From assembly GCA_030372335.1 (NCBI GenBank), contig JAUDCW010000010.1: a stretch of DNA of 64,000 bases. One strand, given 5' to 3'. Positions within the stretch are counted from its first letter, which is position 1; each line of letters opens with the position of its first letter. The translations under genes were made by a program, and so were the position numbers. Of this stretch, positions 1-7,133 are shown piece after piece. The notes below the pieces were generated by a model. The model was not told where the DNA came from. It searched no databases and saw only the letters and a program-made list of their open reading frames with translations. The stretch is from JALCOL01 sp022649665 (GTDB lineage: Bacteria; Bacillota; Bacilli; Lactobacillales; Enterococcaceae).

Positions 1-632
1 AGCTGAAAGTGATCGATCAAAACCCAATGGCGACGATCGATTCGCCGAAGCCGGCGCGGCATTTGCCGGAAGTCCTTTCATTAAAAGAAACAGAAAGGCT
101 TTTGGAAGCACCGGATACGACAAAAACGCTTGGGATCCGCGACCGGGCGATCCTGGAAGTGATGTATGCGACGGGCTTGCGCGTTTCCGAATTGATCCAT
201 ATCCAGCTGGCGGACCTGCATTTGGCAGAAGGATTGATCGTGACGATCGGCAAAGGCGACAAAGAACGGCTGGTTCCGCTCGGGACGCAAGCGATCCGCT
301 GGGTCGAAAAATATTTGGCAGACTCCCGGCCGCTGCTCTTAAAAGGACGGCGAGATCCTTTTCTTTTTTTGAATTTTCACGGGCGGCCGCTGACGCGCCA
401 GGGGATCTGGAAGAATCTTCAGCAGACCGTTCGGAATGCCGGGATCAACAAACGCGTCACCCCGCATACACTCAGACATTCTTTCGCAACGCATTTGCTG
501 GAAAATGGTGCTGATCTGCGGACGGTCCAAGATCTTTTAGGGCACGCCGATATTTCGACGACTCAGATCTATACACATGTTTCCAAAAAAAGGCTCAGCG
601 ATGTCTACCATGCACATTTTCCGCGCGCATAA
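1..632 (+). CDS. xerD: Tyrosine recombinase XerD, 5' end cut by window
   Basis: C-terminal catalytic domain of the chromosome-dimer recombinase that acts with XerC at dif. The reading frame is open from position 3 and runs to TAA at 630-632, giving 209 visible residues. XerD is usually about 295-300 residues, so the N-terminal core-binding domain lies upstream of the window. The tyrosine-recombinase residues are all present: Arg in ATGLRVSEL, Lys in GKGDKERL, the HTLRH box, His in LGHADIS, and the nucleophile Tyr in TTQIYTHV. The HLPEVLS linker is typical of XerD, and its position upstream of scpA-scpB-rluB is the usual Firmicutes arrangement. A full-length XerC homologue lies at 29562-30464. 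The true start cannot be seen. Confidence 0.93.
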   Translation, partial: LKVIDQNPMATIDSPKPARHLPEVLSLKETERLLEAPDTTKTLGIRDRAILEVMYATGLRVSELIHIQLADLHLAEGLIVTIGKGDKERLVPLGTQAIRWVEKYLADSRPLLLKGRRDPFLFLNFHGRPLTRQGIWKNLQQTVRNAGINKRVTPHTLRHSFATHLLENGADLRTVQDLLGHADISTTQIYTHVSKKRLSDVYHAHFPRA

Positions 633-662
633 TTACAAATACTGAAAAAGAGGGATTCTGCA

Positions 663-1403
663 ATGGCTTTGGAATTGAAACTGGAAATTTTTGAAGGGCC
701 GCTCGATCTCCTGCTTCATTTGATCCGCACGATGGAGGTTGATATTTACGATATCCCGATTTCTGAGATCACGAAGCAGTATATGAAATACTTGGAAACG
801 ATGCAGACCCTTCAGCTGGAAGTTGCCGGCGAATATGCAGTAATGGCGGCAACGTTAATGGCTCTTAAGTCGCGGATGCTCTTGCCGGCAGTGCAGGCGG
901 AGACCGAAGACGACGCATTTGCGGGAGAGGATCCGCGGGAAGACTTGATCCAGCAGCTGCTGGCGTATCGAAAATTTAAATATGCGGCCGGCGAGCTGCA
1001 AAAAAAAGAAACTCAGCGGGCGGCGCATTATTTGCGGGCCCCAAAAATTTTCGAGATCCAGGAAAAAACTTTGCCGCTCTCACCCAATGCGGTCACGACG
1101 ATCGATTTGTTTTTAGCGTTTCAAGAGGTCCTTGCCAAGCAATATCCGCATGACAACGCACAAGTGCACATCGATGAAATTCACATTGAAACACAAAAAG
1201 AAAAGATCCTTGCCCGCTTAGCGAAAGTCGAAATATTGGATTTTGGAACACTTTTCACCGGCCGTACGAAAGAAGAGCTTGTGATGACGTTTCTCGCTGT
1301 CTTGGAGCTAATGAAAGAGCAAATGATCGATGCCGTGCAGCCGGAGCCGTTTGAGGAGATCCGGCTGATCAAAAAAGAAATCGAAGGAAGAGCGAATGAA
1401 TAA
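663..1403 (+). CDS. scpA: Segregation and condensation protein A
   Basis: Kleisin subunit of the SMC-ScpAB condensin, which compacts and segregates the chromosome. The protein has 246 residues, the usual family length. The N-terminal signature FEGPLDLLLHLI is at about residues 9-20, the central region is acidic and helical, and a winged-helix C terminus contacts the SMC head. The ATG at 663 follows an AAGAGGG ribosome site. The gene lies 30 bp after xerD and its end overlaps scpB by 8 bp, which indicates translational coupling of the two condensin subunits. Confidence 0.95.
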   Translation: MALELKLEIFEGPLDLLLHLIRTMEVDIYDIPISEITKQYMKYLETMQTLQLEVAGEYAVMAATLMALKSRMLLPAVQAETEDDAFAGEDPREDLIQQLLAYRKFKYAAGELQKKETQRAAHYLRAPKIFEIQEKTLPLSPNAVTTIDLFLAFQEVLAKQYPHDNAQVHIDEIHIETQKEKILARLAKVEILDFGTLFTGRTKEELVMTFLAVLELMKEQMIDAVQPEPFEEIRLIKKEIEGRANE

Positions 1404-1992
1404 AATTGCCGAATTGGAGGCTTTGCTTTTCATTGCCGGAGAAGACGGCATCGAAGCGCGCAGGATCTGCGAATTGCTTGAAATTTCTTCACTGCAATTA
1501 CAAGAACTATTGAGCACACTCCAAAAAAAATATCAAACGGATGAAACAAGCTGCTTTTGCCTGTTGGAAGTCGAGGACCGCTCTTATTTAGCGACGAAAG
1601 AAGACTTTGCGGAGCTCTTGGAGCGCTACGGACGTTCACCGCTGAAGCAGAAATTGTCACAGGCCGCAGTTGAAACATTGGCGATCATCGCCTATCGCCA
1701 GCCGATCTCGCGAATCGAGATCGAACAGATCCGCGGCGTGCAGGCGGCGAGCGCGCTGAATACGCTCTTGAACCGCAGTCTGATCACAGAACGCGGACGA
1801 ATGGAGGGCCCGGGGCGCGCGATCCTTTACGGCACCACCCAATATTTTCTTGATTATTTCGGATTGAAAGATTTAACCGAACTGCCCGATATTTCGGGAA
1901 TGGAAGAAGAATACGCTGCCGCTTTGCCCGAAGAGCTGTTTAATGATCGCTCAGGCGAGCCGGAAGACAATATAACGACAGAGGATGAATAA
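1396..1992 (+). CDS. scpB: Segregation and condensation protein B
   Basis: Winged-helix partner of ScpA in the SMC condensin. It has 198 residues and two predicted winged-helix units. The conserved stretch QAAVETLAIIAYRQPISRIEI (about residues 88-108) is the family hallmark. The C-terminal tail is acidic, as in other ScpB proteins. It overlaps scpA by 8 bp and rluB by 8 bp, so xerD-scpA-scpB-rluB is probably one operon. Confidence 0.95.
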   Translation: MNKIAELEALLFIAGEDGIEARRICELLEISSLQLQELLSTLQKKYQTDETSCFCLLEVEDRSYLATKEDFAELLERYGRSPLKQKLSQAAVETLAIIAYRQPISRIEIEQIRGVQAASALNTLLNRSLITERGRMEGPGRAILYGTTQYFLDYFGLKDLTELPDISGMEEEYAAALPEELFNDRSGEPEDNITTEDE

Positions 1993-2707
1993 ACGAATGG
2001 AAAGATTGCAAAAAGTAATCGCTCATGCGGGAGTCGCTTCCCGCCGCAAATCAGAAGAGCTGATCGAAGCAGGCCGTGTGAAAGTCAACGGCGAAACCGT
2101 CACAGCATTGGGTACAAAAGTAGCAGTCGATGATGTGATTGAAGTCGACGGGGTGCCGCTCGACAAAGAGCCGCTGGTCTATTACTTATTTTACAAGCCG
2201 CGCGGCGTGATCTCGGCAGCGAGTGACAATAAAGGCCGAAAAGTAGTTACCGATTTTTTTCCGGAAGTCGATGAACGCATTTATCCGGTCGGACGTTTGG
2301 ACTATGACGCTTCCGGCCTGATCTTATTGACTAATGACGGCGCGTTTGCGCAAGCTTTGGCGCATCCTTCGAAAAAAATCGATAAAGTCTATGTGGCAAA
2401 AGTCAAAGGGCTCCCCACGCGTGAAAAGCTCGCACCGCTCAAAAAAGGGATCTATCTTGATGGGCGAAAAACCGCTCCGGCGAAAATCAGTATTCTTTCG
2501 GCTGATCGCCAAAAGGAGAACGGGATCGTGCAGCTGACGATCCATGAAGGCCGCAATCATCAAGTAAAAAACATGCTGAAAGCAGTCGGCTATCCGGTGG
2601 AGAAGCTGAAACGCGAAAAATTCGGGCCGTTTACGCTGGAAGGAATGCAGTCCGGCGACAAACGGGCACTTTCCCGCCGCGAAGTCGAGCGGCTGTTTCC
2701 TTTTTAA
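1985..2707 (+). CDS. rluB: 23S rRNA pseudouridine synthase RluB
   Basis: Converts a uridine of 23S rRNA helix 89/90 to pseudouridine. The 240 residues comprise an N-terminal S4 RNA-binding domain (about 4-60, with GVASRRKSEELI) and a RsuA/RluB/E/F catalytic domain. The catalytic aspartate is in GRLDYDASGLILLTNDG (about residues 100-116). The start overlaps the end of scpB by 8 bp. No terminator is evident between its stop and the FMN-riboswitch promoter that follows. The precise target uridine is inferred from the family. Confidence 0.92.
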   Translation: MNKRMERLQKVIAHAGVASRRKSEELIEAGRVKVNGETVTALGTKVAVDDVIEVDGVPLDKEPLVYYLFYKPRGVISAASDNKGRKVVTDFFPEVDERIYPVGRLDYDASGLILLTNDGAFAQALAHPSKKIDKVYVAKVKGLPTREKLAPLKKGIYLDGRKTAPAKISILSADRQKENGIVQLTIHEGRNHQVKNMLKAVGYPVEKLKREKFGPFTLEGMQSGDKRALSRREVERLFPF

Positions 2708-2723
2708 AAAACAAACAAGCTGC

Positions 2724-2752
2724 TTGCATCTTGAAACCGTTTCAGCTATACT
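2724..2752 (+). promoter_or_regulatory. Promoter of FMN-riboswitch/ribU transcript
   Basis: TTGCAT (2724-2729), 17-bp spacer, TATACT (2747-2752), placed just upstream of the riboswitch aptamer. The spacer contains a near-palindrome TGAAACCGTTTCA (2732-2744) that could be an operator. Confidence 0.7.
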
Positions 2753-2770
2753 AAAGTCACAATAAAGGTA

Positions 2771-2886
2771 CATCTTCGGGGCAGGGTGAAATTCCCGACC
2801 GGTGGTTAAAGTCCACGAACCGGCATTGGCCGGCTGACTTGGTGAAATTCCGAGACCGACAGTAAAGTCTGGATAAAGAAGATCAG
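2771..2886 (+). ncRNA. FMN riboswitch (RFN element)
   Basis: The conserved RFN blocks are readable in order: ATCTTCGGGGCAGGG, GAAATTCCCGACCGG, GGTTAAAGTCCACGA, the variable GGCATTGGCC arm, TTGGTGAAATTCCGAGACCG, ACAGTAAAGTCTGGAT and the closing GAAGAT. It binds FMN and controls the riboflavin importer downstream through the terminator at 2911-2955. Confidence 0.97.
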
Positions 2887-2911
2887 CTTATTTGAATTGA
2901 ATTCAAATAAG
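2887..2911 (+). promoter_or_regulatory. Hairpin between FMN aptamer and terminator
   Basis: CTTATTTGAA / TTCAAATAAG form a 10-bp stem with a 5-nt loop. It directly abuts the aptamer's P1 strand and the terminator stem, so it probably takes part in the expression platform, either as an antiterminator component or as a spacer hairpin. Confidence 0.5.
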
Positions 2912-2957
2912 ACATTGATTTTATGCCCTGTTCATAAAATCAATGTCTTTTTTTGTT
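2911..2957 (+). terminator. Intrinsic terminator of the FMN riboswitch
   Basis: GACATTGATTTTAT (2911-2924) pairs with ATAAAATCAATGTC (2934-2947), followed by a T tract. It sits between aptamer and ribU, as expected for FMN-dependent premature termination. Confidence 0.9.
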
Positions 2958-3020
2958 TTTCGAGTTCGATCAATTGAGCAGAGCGCAACGAGATGACCGT
3001 ATCTTAGGAGGAATTGTTTT

Positions 3021-3620
3021 ATGCAAAGAAACAAGGTTACCAGAATGACGACGATTGCCGTTTGCGCTGCAATGGGGATGGTATTGCAATTTATTGCGAT
3101 CCCGTTTCCGGTATTTTCTTTTTTGAAGATCGACTTTTCTGATCTGCCGGTCTTGATCTCGATGTTTTTGTTCGGACCGGCTGCCGGGATCTTTACGGCA
3201 TTTATCCGTTCATTTCTGCATTTGCTTTTGACCGGGATGGATCCGGCAAATATCGTCGGGGATATTGCCAGTTTCATTGCAACGAGCGCGTTCACGCTGC
3301 CGATCTATTATTTCTTTAGAAAAGGCTTGACCCGCAAAAACAAAGCACTTGGCGTCGTGAGCGGGACACTGTTGATGACAGCGATCATGAGCATCGCCAA
3401 TTATCTGGTGATCACGCCGCTTTATCTGACATTTTTCGGTCTGACGGCCCAAAAAATGCTGGGGATGAATCTTGCTTCTTACGTTGCTGTCGGCGTTTTA
3501 CCGTTCAATTTGATCAAAGGGCTGATCGTAAGCGTCGTGTTTTTAGTTTTTCATGCGAAGCTGCTGCCGTGGCTCAGCCAAAAGCAGCATGTCCATTCAG
3601 TGGTGATCAATCATAAGTAA
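3021..3620 (+). CDS. ribU: Riboflavin ECF transporter substrate-binding subunit RibU
   Basis: Membrane S component that captures riboflavin and works with the shared energy-coupling module EcfAA'T, which is encoded elsewhere. The protein has 199 residues with about five or six hydrophobic segments. It carries the RibU-like N terminus (VTRMTTIAVCAAMGMVLQF) and FLKIDFSDLPVL, a typical ligand-loop region. AGGAGG at 3007-3012 places the ATG at 3021. The FMN riboswitch immediately upstream supports the assignment and predicts repression when FMN is plentiful. The gene ends at a long hairpin shared with the convergent ferredoxin gene. Confidence 0.95.
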   Translation: MQRNKVTRMTTIAVCAAMGMVLQFIAIPFPVFSFLKIDFSDLPVLISMFLFGPAAGIFTAFIRSFLHLLLTGMDPANIVGDIASFIATSAFTLPIYYFFRKGLTRKNKALGVVSGTLLMTAIMSIANYLVITPLYLTFFGLTAQKMLGMNLASYVAVGVLPFNLIKGLIVSVVFLVFHAKLLPWLSQKQHVHSVVINHK

Positions 3621-3665
3621 AAAATCACTTTGAAGCCATAAAGTGTGCTGCTTCGTGAATAAAAA

Positions 3666-3724
3666 AATAATTGGAGAACAGGACCGCGGCAAAAATTTTG
3701 CTGCGGTCCTGTTCTCCAATTATT
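3666..3724. terminator. Long bidirectional hairpin between ribU and fer
   Basis: AATAATTGGAGAACAGGACCGC (3666-3687) is perfectly matched by its complement at 3703-3724. The A-rich and T-rich flanks work in both directions. The right arm covers the stop codon of fer, so the hairpin is part of the fer mRNA 3' end. Confidence 0.88.
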
Positions 3725-3926
3725 CTAATAATAGTGCACCAGCTGGACAGCGCCGGACGGCTTGGCCAACTTTCTCAAGCAGTGCCGGGCAGATATTTTC
3801 GCGCTCAGCAGCCGCATCCAGCCGGAAACAAACGATCCCGTCCGCATCGCAGTCAAAAGTTTCAGGGGCGATGACTTGGCAGCGCCCGCAAGCGATACAG
3901 TTTTCTGGTATAATTTTACAATACAT
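3720..3926 (-). CDS. fer: Ferredoxin, single [4Fe-4S] type
   Basis: Small electron carrier of 68 residues. One cluster-binding set is visible: CIACGRC near residues 10-16, giving CxxCxxC, and RRCPAGAL near residue 59, giving the fourth Cys followed by Pro. The central region is acidic. It is divergent from ypbB-recS, the same neighbourhood as B. subtilis fer. The redox partner is not encoded in the window; the flavodiiron protein at 53034-54254 could use reduced ferredoxin or rubredoxin, but that is inference. Confidence 0.92.
   Translation of the reverse strand: MYCKIIPENCIACGRCQVIAPETFDCDADGIVCFRLDAAAERENICPALLEKVGQAVRRCPAGALLLE
3906..3914 (+). promoter_or_regulatory. Extended -10 promoter for ypbB-recS
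   Basis: TGGTATAAT with no good -35. It lies inside the 5' coding end of the divergent fer gene, about 40 bp upstream of the TTG start of ypbB. Confidence 0.6.
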
Positions 3927-3953
3927 TCGATTCGCTCCTTGGAGGGAAAAACA

Positions 3954-4967
3954 TTGTCTGATTCTTTTATTTTATTGCTATTTCGCTCAGGTTTCAAGAT
4001 GCGCCGCAGCACGCCTTATCATTTGCTGCGCGGCAAGCGGACCAGCTCGATTCTGTGTTTCGGTTTTTTTTACGAGCTGCTGCCGCTTTTTGGCCTGCTT
4101 CCGCGTCTTTCCAAAACAGAATATGAAGCGGCGATCGCTCGAAATATCAAAAAAGGCTTGCTGATTGAAAGCGGTGAGACGATCCAGCTGGCACCAGCGG
4201 TCACTGATCAGCTCAGCATCCCGCACGGACTGGACGCTTACCGCTGGGGAAGAGACGACGAAAAAAAGCGTCAGCTTTTATGGTTTGCTTTACAGGTATC
4301 TTCAAATTTAGCTCATCAAATAACCGACTATTTCCCGCTGGAAGGACAGTGGGCTAATCGGCAGATCGTCAAAGATTGGTTGAAAAAGCAGCCGCTGGAT
4401 CAATTCTCTTTTCTCAAAAAATTCCAAGCGGAGTGGCAGCAGCTCTTCAGTGCTTTGCCGGCGGATGCTGGCGAACGGCTCAGCCGGACTTGGAGCGGAT
4501 ATGGGCAAGTCGGCGAAAGCATGCAGGCGGTTTATCCAAAAGCGCCGGAGTATCCTGAGGCAGCGCTGCTTCAAGCCAAGGCAGATCTGCACAGGCTGCT
4601 TGCCACGCTTGAAAAATTGCCGCTGCCGCTTCTCCGCGCGCTGGTTGCCGGCTTTCCGCCCCTTCCGCCAACGCTTTCTGCCACGAAAGAACTATTAAAA
4701 GAAGAGATTGATTTTGATACGCTGGTCCGCCGGCGCCGATTGAAGGCCAGTACATTGCGCGATCATTTGCTTGATCTGGCGATCTATGACGCCCAATTTC
4801 CGTTTGCCTATTTTGTCAGTCCGGCCGCACTCCGCGATTTTTCAAAGCGTCTGTTAGAAGAGCTGCGCGACTGGGAATATAATGAGCAAGATTCTGCCTA
4901 TGATTTTTTCATTTTTCGTTTGGCGCAAATTTATTTGCTGAAGGAGGCGCAGAAAAATGGTGAATGA
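3954..4967 (+). CDS. ypbB: YpbB-like helix-turn-helix protein, helicase partner
   Basis: A 337-residue protein related to B. subtilis YpbB. The start is the TTG at 3954 with GGAGGG at 3941-3946, spacing 7; upstream in-frame starts lie inside fer and have no ribosome site. The N-terminal half is helical. Residues about 245-290 (LLKEEIDFDTLV, then LKASTLRDHLLDLAIYD) resemble the HTH_40 domain that is often fused to the C terminus of RecQ-family helicases. It overlaps recS by 11 bp, so the two products are made together. A role as accessory to the RecS helicase is inferred from this arrangement. Its biochemical function is unknown. Confidence 0.8.
   Translation: MSDSFILLLFRSGFKMRRSTPYHLLRGKRTSSILCFGFFYELLPLFGLLPRLSKTEYEAAIARNIKKGLLIESGETIQLAPAVTDQLSIPHGLDAYRWGRDDEKKRQLLWFALQVSSNLAHQITDYFPLEGQWANRQIVKDWLKKQPLDQFSFLKKFQAEWQQLFSALPADAGERLSRTWSGYGQVGESMQAVYPKAPEYPEAALLQAKADLHRLLATLEKLPLPLLRALVAGFPPLPPTLSATKELLKEEIDFDTLVRRRRLKASTLRDHLLDLAIYDAQFPFAYFVSPAALRDFSKRLLEELRDWEYNEQDSAYDFFIFRLAQIYLLKEAQKNGE
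3969..3997 (-). promoter_or_regulatory. Promoter of fer
   Basis: On the minus strand TTGAAA (3992-3997), 17-bp spacer, TAAAAT (3969-3974). It lies inside the first codons of ypbB, so the two divergent transcripts overlap at their 5' ends. Confidence 0.65.
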
Positions 4968-6381
4968 AATACTGCAGCAGAAGTTCGGGATCACTGACCT
5001 GCGGCCTGCTCAGAAAAAAGTACTTAAAGAAATATTAGCAGGACGCGATTGTTTAGCGATCTTGCCGACCGGCAGCGGGAAATCGCTCTGCTATCAGCTG
5101 CCAGCCTATCTTCGAAGCGGCAGCGTGATCGTGATCTCGCCTTTATTGTCTTTAATGGAAGATCAAGTCGATCAATTGGAAAAAATTGGCGAACGACGGG
5201 CGGTCGCGCTGAATAGTTTGCTGAGCTTCAGCGAGCAAAAAGCTGTTTTGCAGCGGCTCCCGAGTTTTCGCTTTCTTTTTATGAGCCCGGAGATGCTGCT
5301 GAAAAAAGAAGTCCAAGCAGCACTCAAACAAAGTACGATCCAGCTGATGGTCGTTGATGAAGCGCACTGCGTTTCGCAGTGGGGGCTGGATTTTCGCCCG
5401 GAATATCTGCAGCTGGGTGCGCTCAGGCAAAAGCTCAAGATCCCGCAGCTTTTGGCATTGACAGCGACCGCGCCGCCGAACGTCGCGCGGGATATTGTTG
5501 CCAAGTTGTTTACAAACACCACACCTAAAGTCATTTCGCTGCCGGTCGATCGGCCGAATATCGGTTTGAAAGTAGTCAAAACGGCGGATAAACTGGCGGT
5601 CCTGCTTGACTATTTGAAGCGTGCCTCCGGCGATCAGCTGATCTATTGTGCGACCCGCCGGGCATGCGAAGCACTTTCGTTCACGCTGCGGGAGGCGGGA
5701 TATGATAACCGCTTTTACCACGGCGGTTTGAGCGGAAACGAGCGGCGCATGATCCAGCAGGAATTTTTGCAAGGGAAGGTGTCGAGGATCATTGCGACCA
5801 GTGCTTTCGGGATGGGGATCAACAAGCCGGACGTCCGCTGGGTCTTTCACTATACGCTTTCGCCGTCGCTTGAAGACTATGTTCAAGAGATCGGCCGCGC
5901 CGGGCGCGACGGTAAAAAGAGCTTGGCAGTCCTGCTCTATGCTCCCGGCGATGAAAAAACGTTCCGTTTTATTTATGACGACCGCCAGCAGAAGCATCAA
6001 CTGTTGAAAAGCTATCAGGAATCGGCTGGGCAATTTGCCGCGACCCTTGCTTCTCAGCCGGAAAGCGTACAGGCATGGTGGGAAAAGATCCCGAAAAGCG
6101 ACCCGATGCGTTTCGAGGAGGAGCTGTCGAAGCGGGAAGGGGTGCAAGTGCAGCAATTAGCCGGGATGCTTCATTTTATCGAAACATCCTACTGCCGCCG
6201 CGAGGTCATCCGCGAATATTTCGCCGATCCGCCTTTTCCTAAAAGCGCTTTTTGCTGCGATTTGGATTCCAAGGATATGGAAGCGCAAGTTCCCCAGCAG
6301 CCAGAAACGAAAAAGGTCTCCGTGCCGCAAAACTGGCAGGAACGCTTGGCAGAACTTTTTAACATAAACCCGAAATTCTAA
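4957..6381 (+). CDS. recS: RecQ-family ATP-dependent DNA helicase, short RecS type
   Basis: 3'-5' superfamily 2 DNA helicase for replication-fork and recombination repair. The 474 residues are shorter than RecQ (about 590-610) and match the short B. subtilis RecS (YpbC). Walker A is TGSGKSLCYQLP (about 37-48) and the DEAH box is VVDEAHCVSQWGLDFRPEY (about 132-150). Motif VI is QEIGRAGRDGKKS. There is no HRDC domain. The zinc-binding region reads YCRREVIREYF then AFCCDLD, so only part of the four-cysteine RecQ site is retained. SD GGAGG and overlap with ypbB support the ATG at 4957. Confidence 0.88.
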   Translation: MVNEILQQKFGITDLRPAQKKVLKEILAGRDCLAILPTGSGKSLCYQLPAYLRSGSVIVISPLLSLMEDQVDQLEKIGERRAVALNSLLSFSEQKAVLQRLPSFRFLFMSPEMLLKKEVQAALKQSTIQLMVVDEAHCVSQWGLDFRPEYLQLGALRQKLKIPQLLALTATAPPNVARDIVAKLFTNTTPKVISLPVDRPNIGLKVVKTADKLAVLLDYLKRASGDQLIYCATRRACEALSFTLREAGYDNRFYHGGLSGNERRMIQQEFLQGKVSRIIATSAFGMGINKPDVRWVFHYTLSPSLEDYVQEIGRAGRDGKKSLAVLLYAPGDEKTFRFIYDDRQQKHQLLKSYQESAGQFAATLASQPESVQAWWEKIPKSDPMRFEEELSKREGVQVQQLAGMLHFIETSYCRREVIREYFADPPFPKSAFCCDLDSKDMEAQVPQQPETKKVSVPQNWQERLAELFNINPKF

Positions 6382-6409
6382 AGACAGTTTTCACCTCGTA
6401 TGGTATAAT
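6381..6409 (+). promoter_or_regulatory. Promoter of the LysM protein gene
   Basis: AAGACA (6381-6386), 17-bp spacer, TATAAT (6404-6409) preceded by TGG, an extended -10. It starts at the recS stop codon. Confidence 0.7.
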
Positions 6410-6441
6410 ATCATTCGATAACTATTAAGGAGGGATCAAAG

Positions 6442-7059
6442 GTGAATAACGATACAAATCCGGAACACCAAGATCAAAATAATCAGGAGGAAGAACAACC
6501 GACTGGGGGCAATAATAATAAATTATTTATCACCCTGCTGGCAGTCATCATCACGATGATCTGTTTGATCCTTTTAGGAGCGTACTTGTGGATCGCCAAA
6601 GGCAGCGACCGTTCAAGCGGTTTGGTAGCCGAATCATCCACTACGACCGAAGTTTCCAAAAAAGCAAAGAAATCTTCTTCCAGCAGTGCTAAAAAATCTT
6701 CAACCAGCGCCTCCAGCTCGAGCGCTTCTTCAGCTAGCGAAACCGCGGCTAGTTCTGAAGCACAAGCTGCGGCAGGAAGCTCCAGCGCAGAGCAGGCGGC
6801 CAACGGTCAAACGGGCCAAAGTGCTGCTGAACAAGCGGGCAATGCTGCTGGAAATGCTGCAAACGGTGCAAATGCTGGAGCTAATGGTTCAGCTAACGGC
6901 AATGCCGCGCAAGGAACTGGCTCATATACAGTCCAAGCAGGCGACAGCTTCTTCTCGATCGCCAGCAAAGTCGGCATGGATCCTTATGAACTTGCCAGCT
7001 TGAACGGCATGACGATCCACTCGACGATTCTGCCGGGCGAAACGCTGCAAACTAAATAA
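6442..7059 (+). CDS. Membrane-anchored LysM-domain protein (YpbE-like)
   Basis: A 205-residue single-pass protein. The cytoplasmic N terminus is acidic and Gln/Asn-rich (1-27). One transmembrane helix is at about 28-52. It is followed by an extracellular low-complexity Ser/Ala then Asn/Gly/Ala tract (about 58-160) and a C-terminal LysM domain (about 161-205, SYTVQAGDSFFSIASKVGMD) that should bind peptidoglycan. Its place after recS matches B. subtilis ypbE. SD AAGGAGGG precedes the GTG or ATG region, start GTG at 6442. The linker is a candidate for O-glycosylation or cell-wall spanning. Function is unknown. Confidence 0.85.
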   Translation: MNNDTNPEHQDQNNQEEEQPTGGNNNKLFITLLAVIITMICLILLGAYLWIAKGSDRSSGLVAESSTTTEVSKKAKKSSSSSAKKSSTSASSSSASSASETAASSEAQAAAGSSSAEQAANGQTGQSAAEQAGNAAGNAANGANAGANGSANGNAAQGTGSYTVQAGDSFFSIASKVGMDPYELASLNGMTIHSTILPGETLQTK

Positions 7060-7062
7060 TCG

Positions 7063-7107
7063 AAAAAAGACTGAGACCTCGTTCAACGGGTGTGTCCCAG
7101 TCTTTTT
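7063..7107 (+). terminator. Terminator after the LysM gene
   Basis: AAAAAGACTGAGAC pairs with GTCCCAGTCTTTTT, followed by a T-rich end, in the 74-bp gap before cmk. Confidence 0.85.
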
Positions 7108-7133
7108 CCTAAAAGAACAAAGGAAGAAGCGAA

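Noticed and set aside
3619..3644. AAAAATCACTTTGAAGCCA resembling the reverse complement of 63932-63960
   Set aside because: The match needs a 4-T gap and is mostly low complexity; probably chance.
3762..3953. N-terminal extension of the ypbB frame
   Set aside because: It runs through the divergent fer gene and its promoter region; the TTG at 3954 has a good ribosome site.
5152..6156. Long open frame on the minus strand opposite recS
   Set aside because: It lies wholly within the helicase gene, has no ribosome site and encodes no recognisable domain; a shadow of the coding bias.
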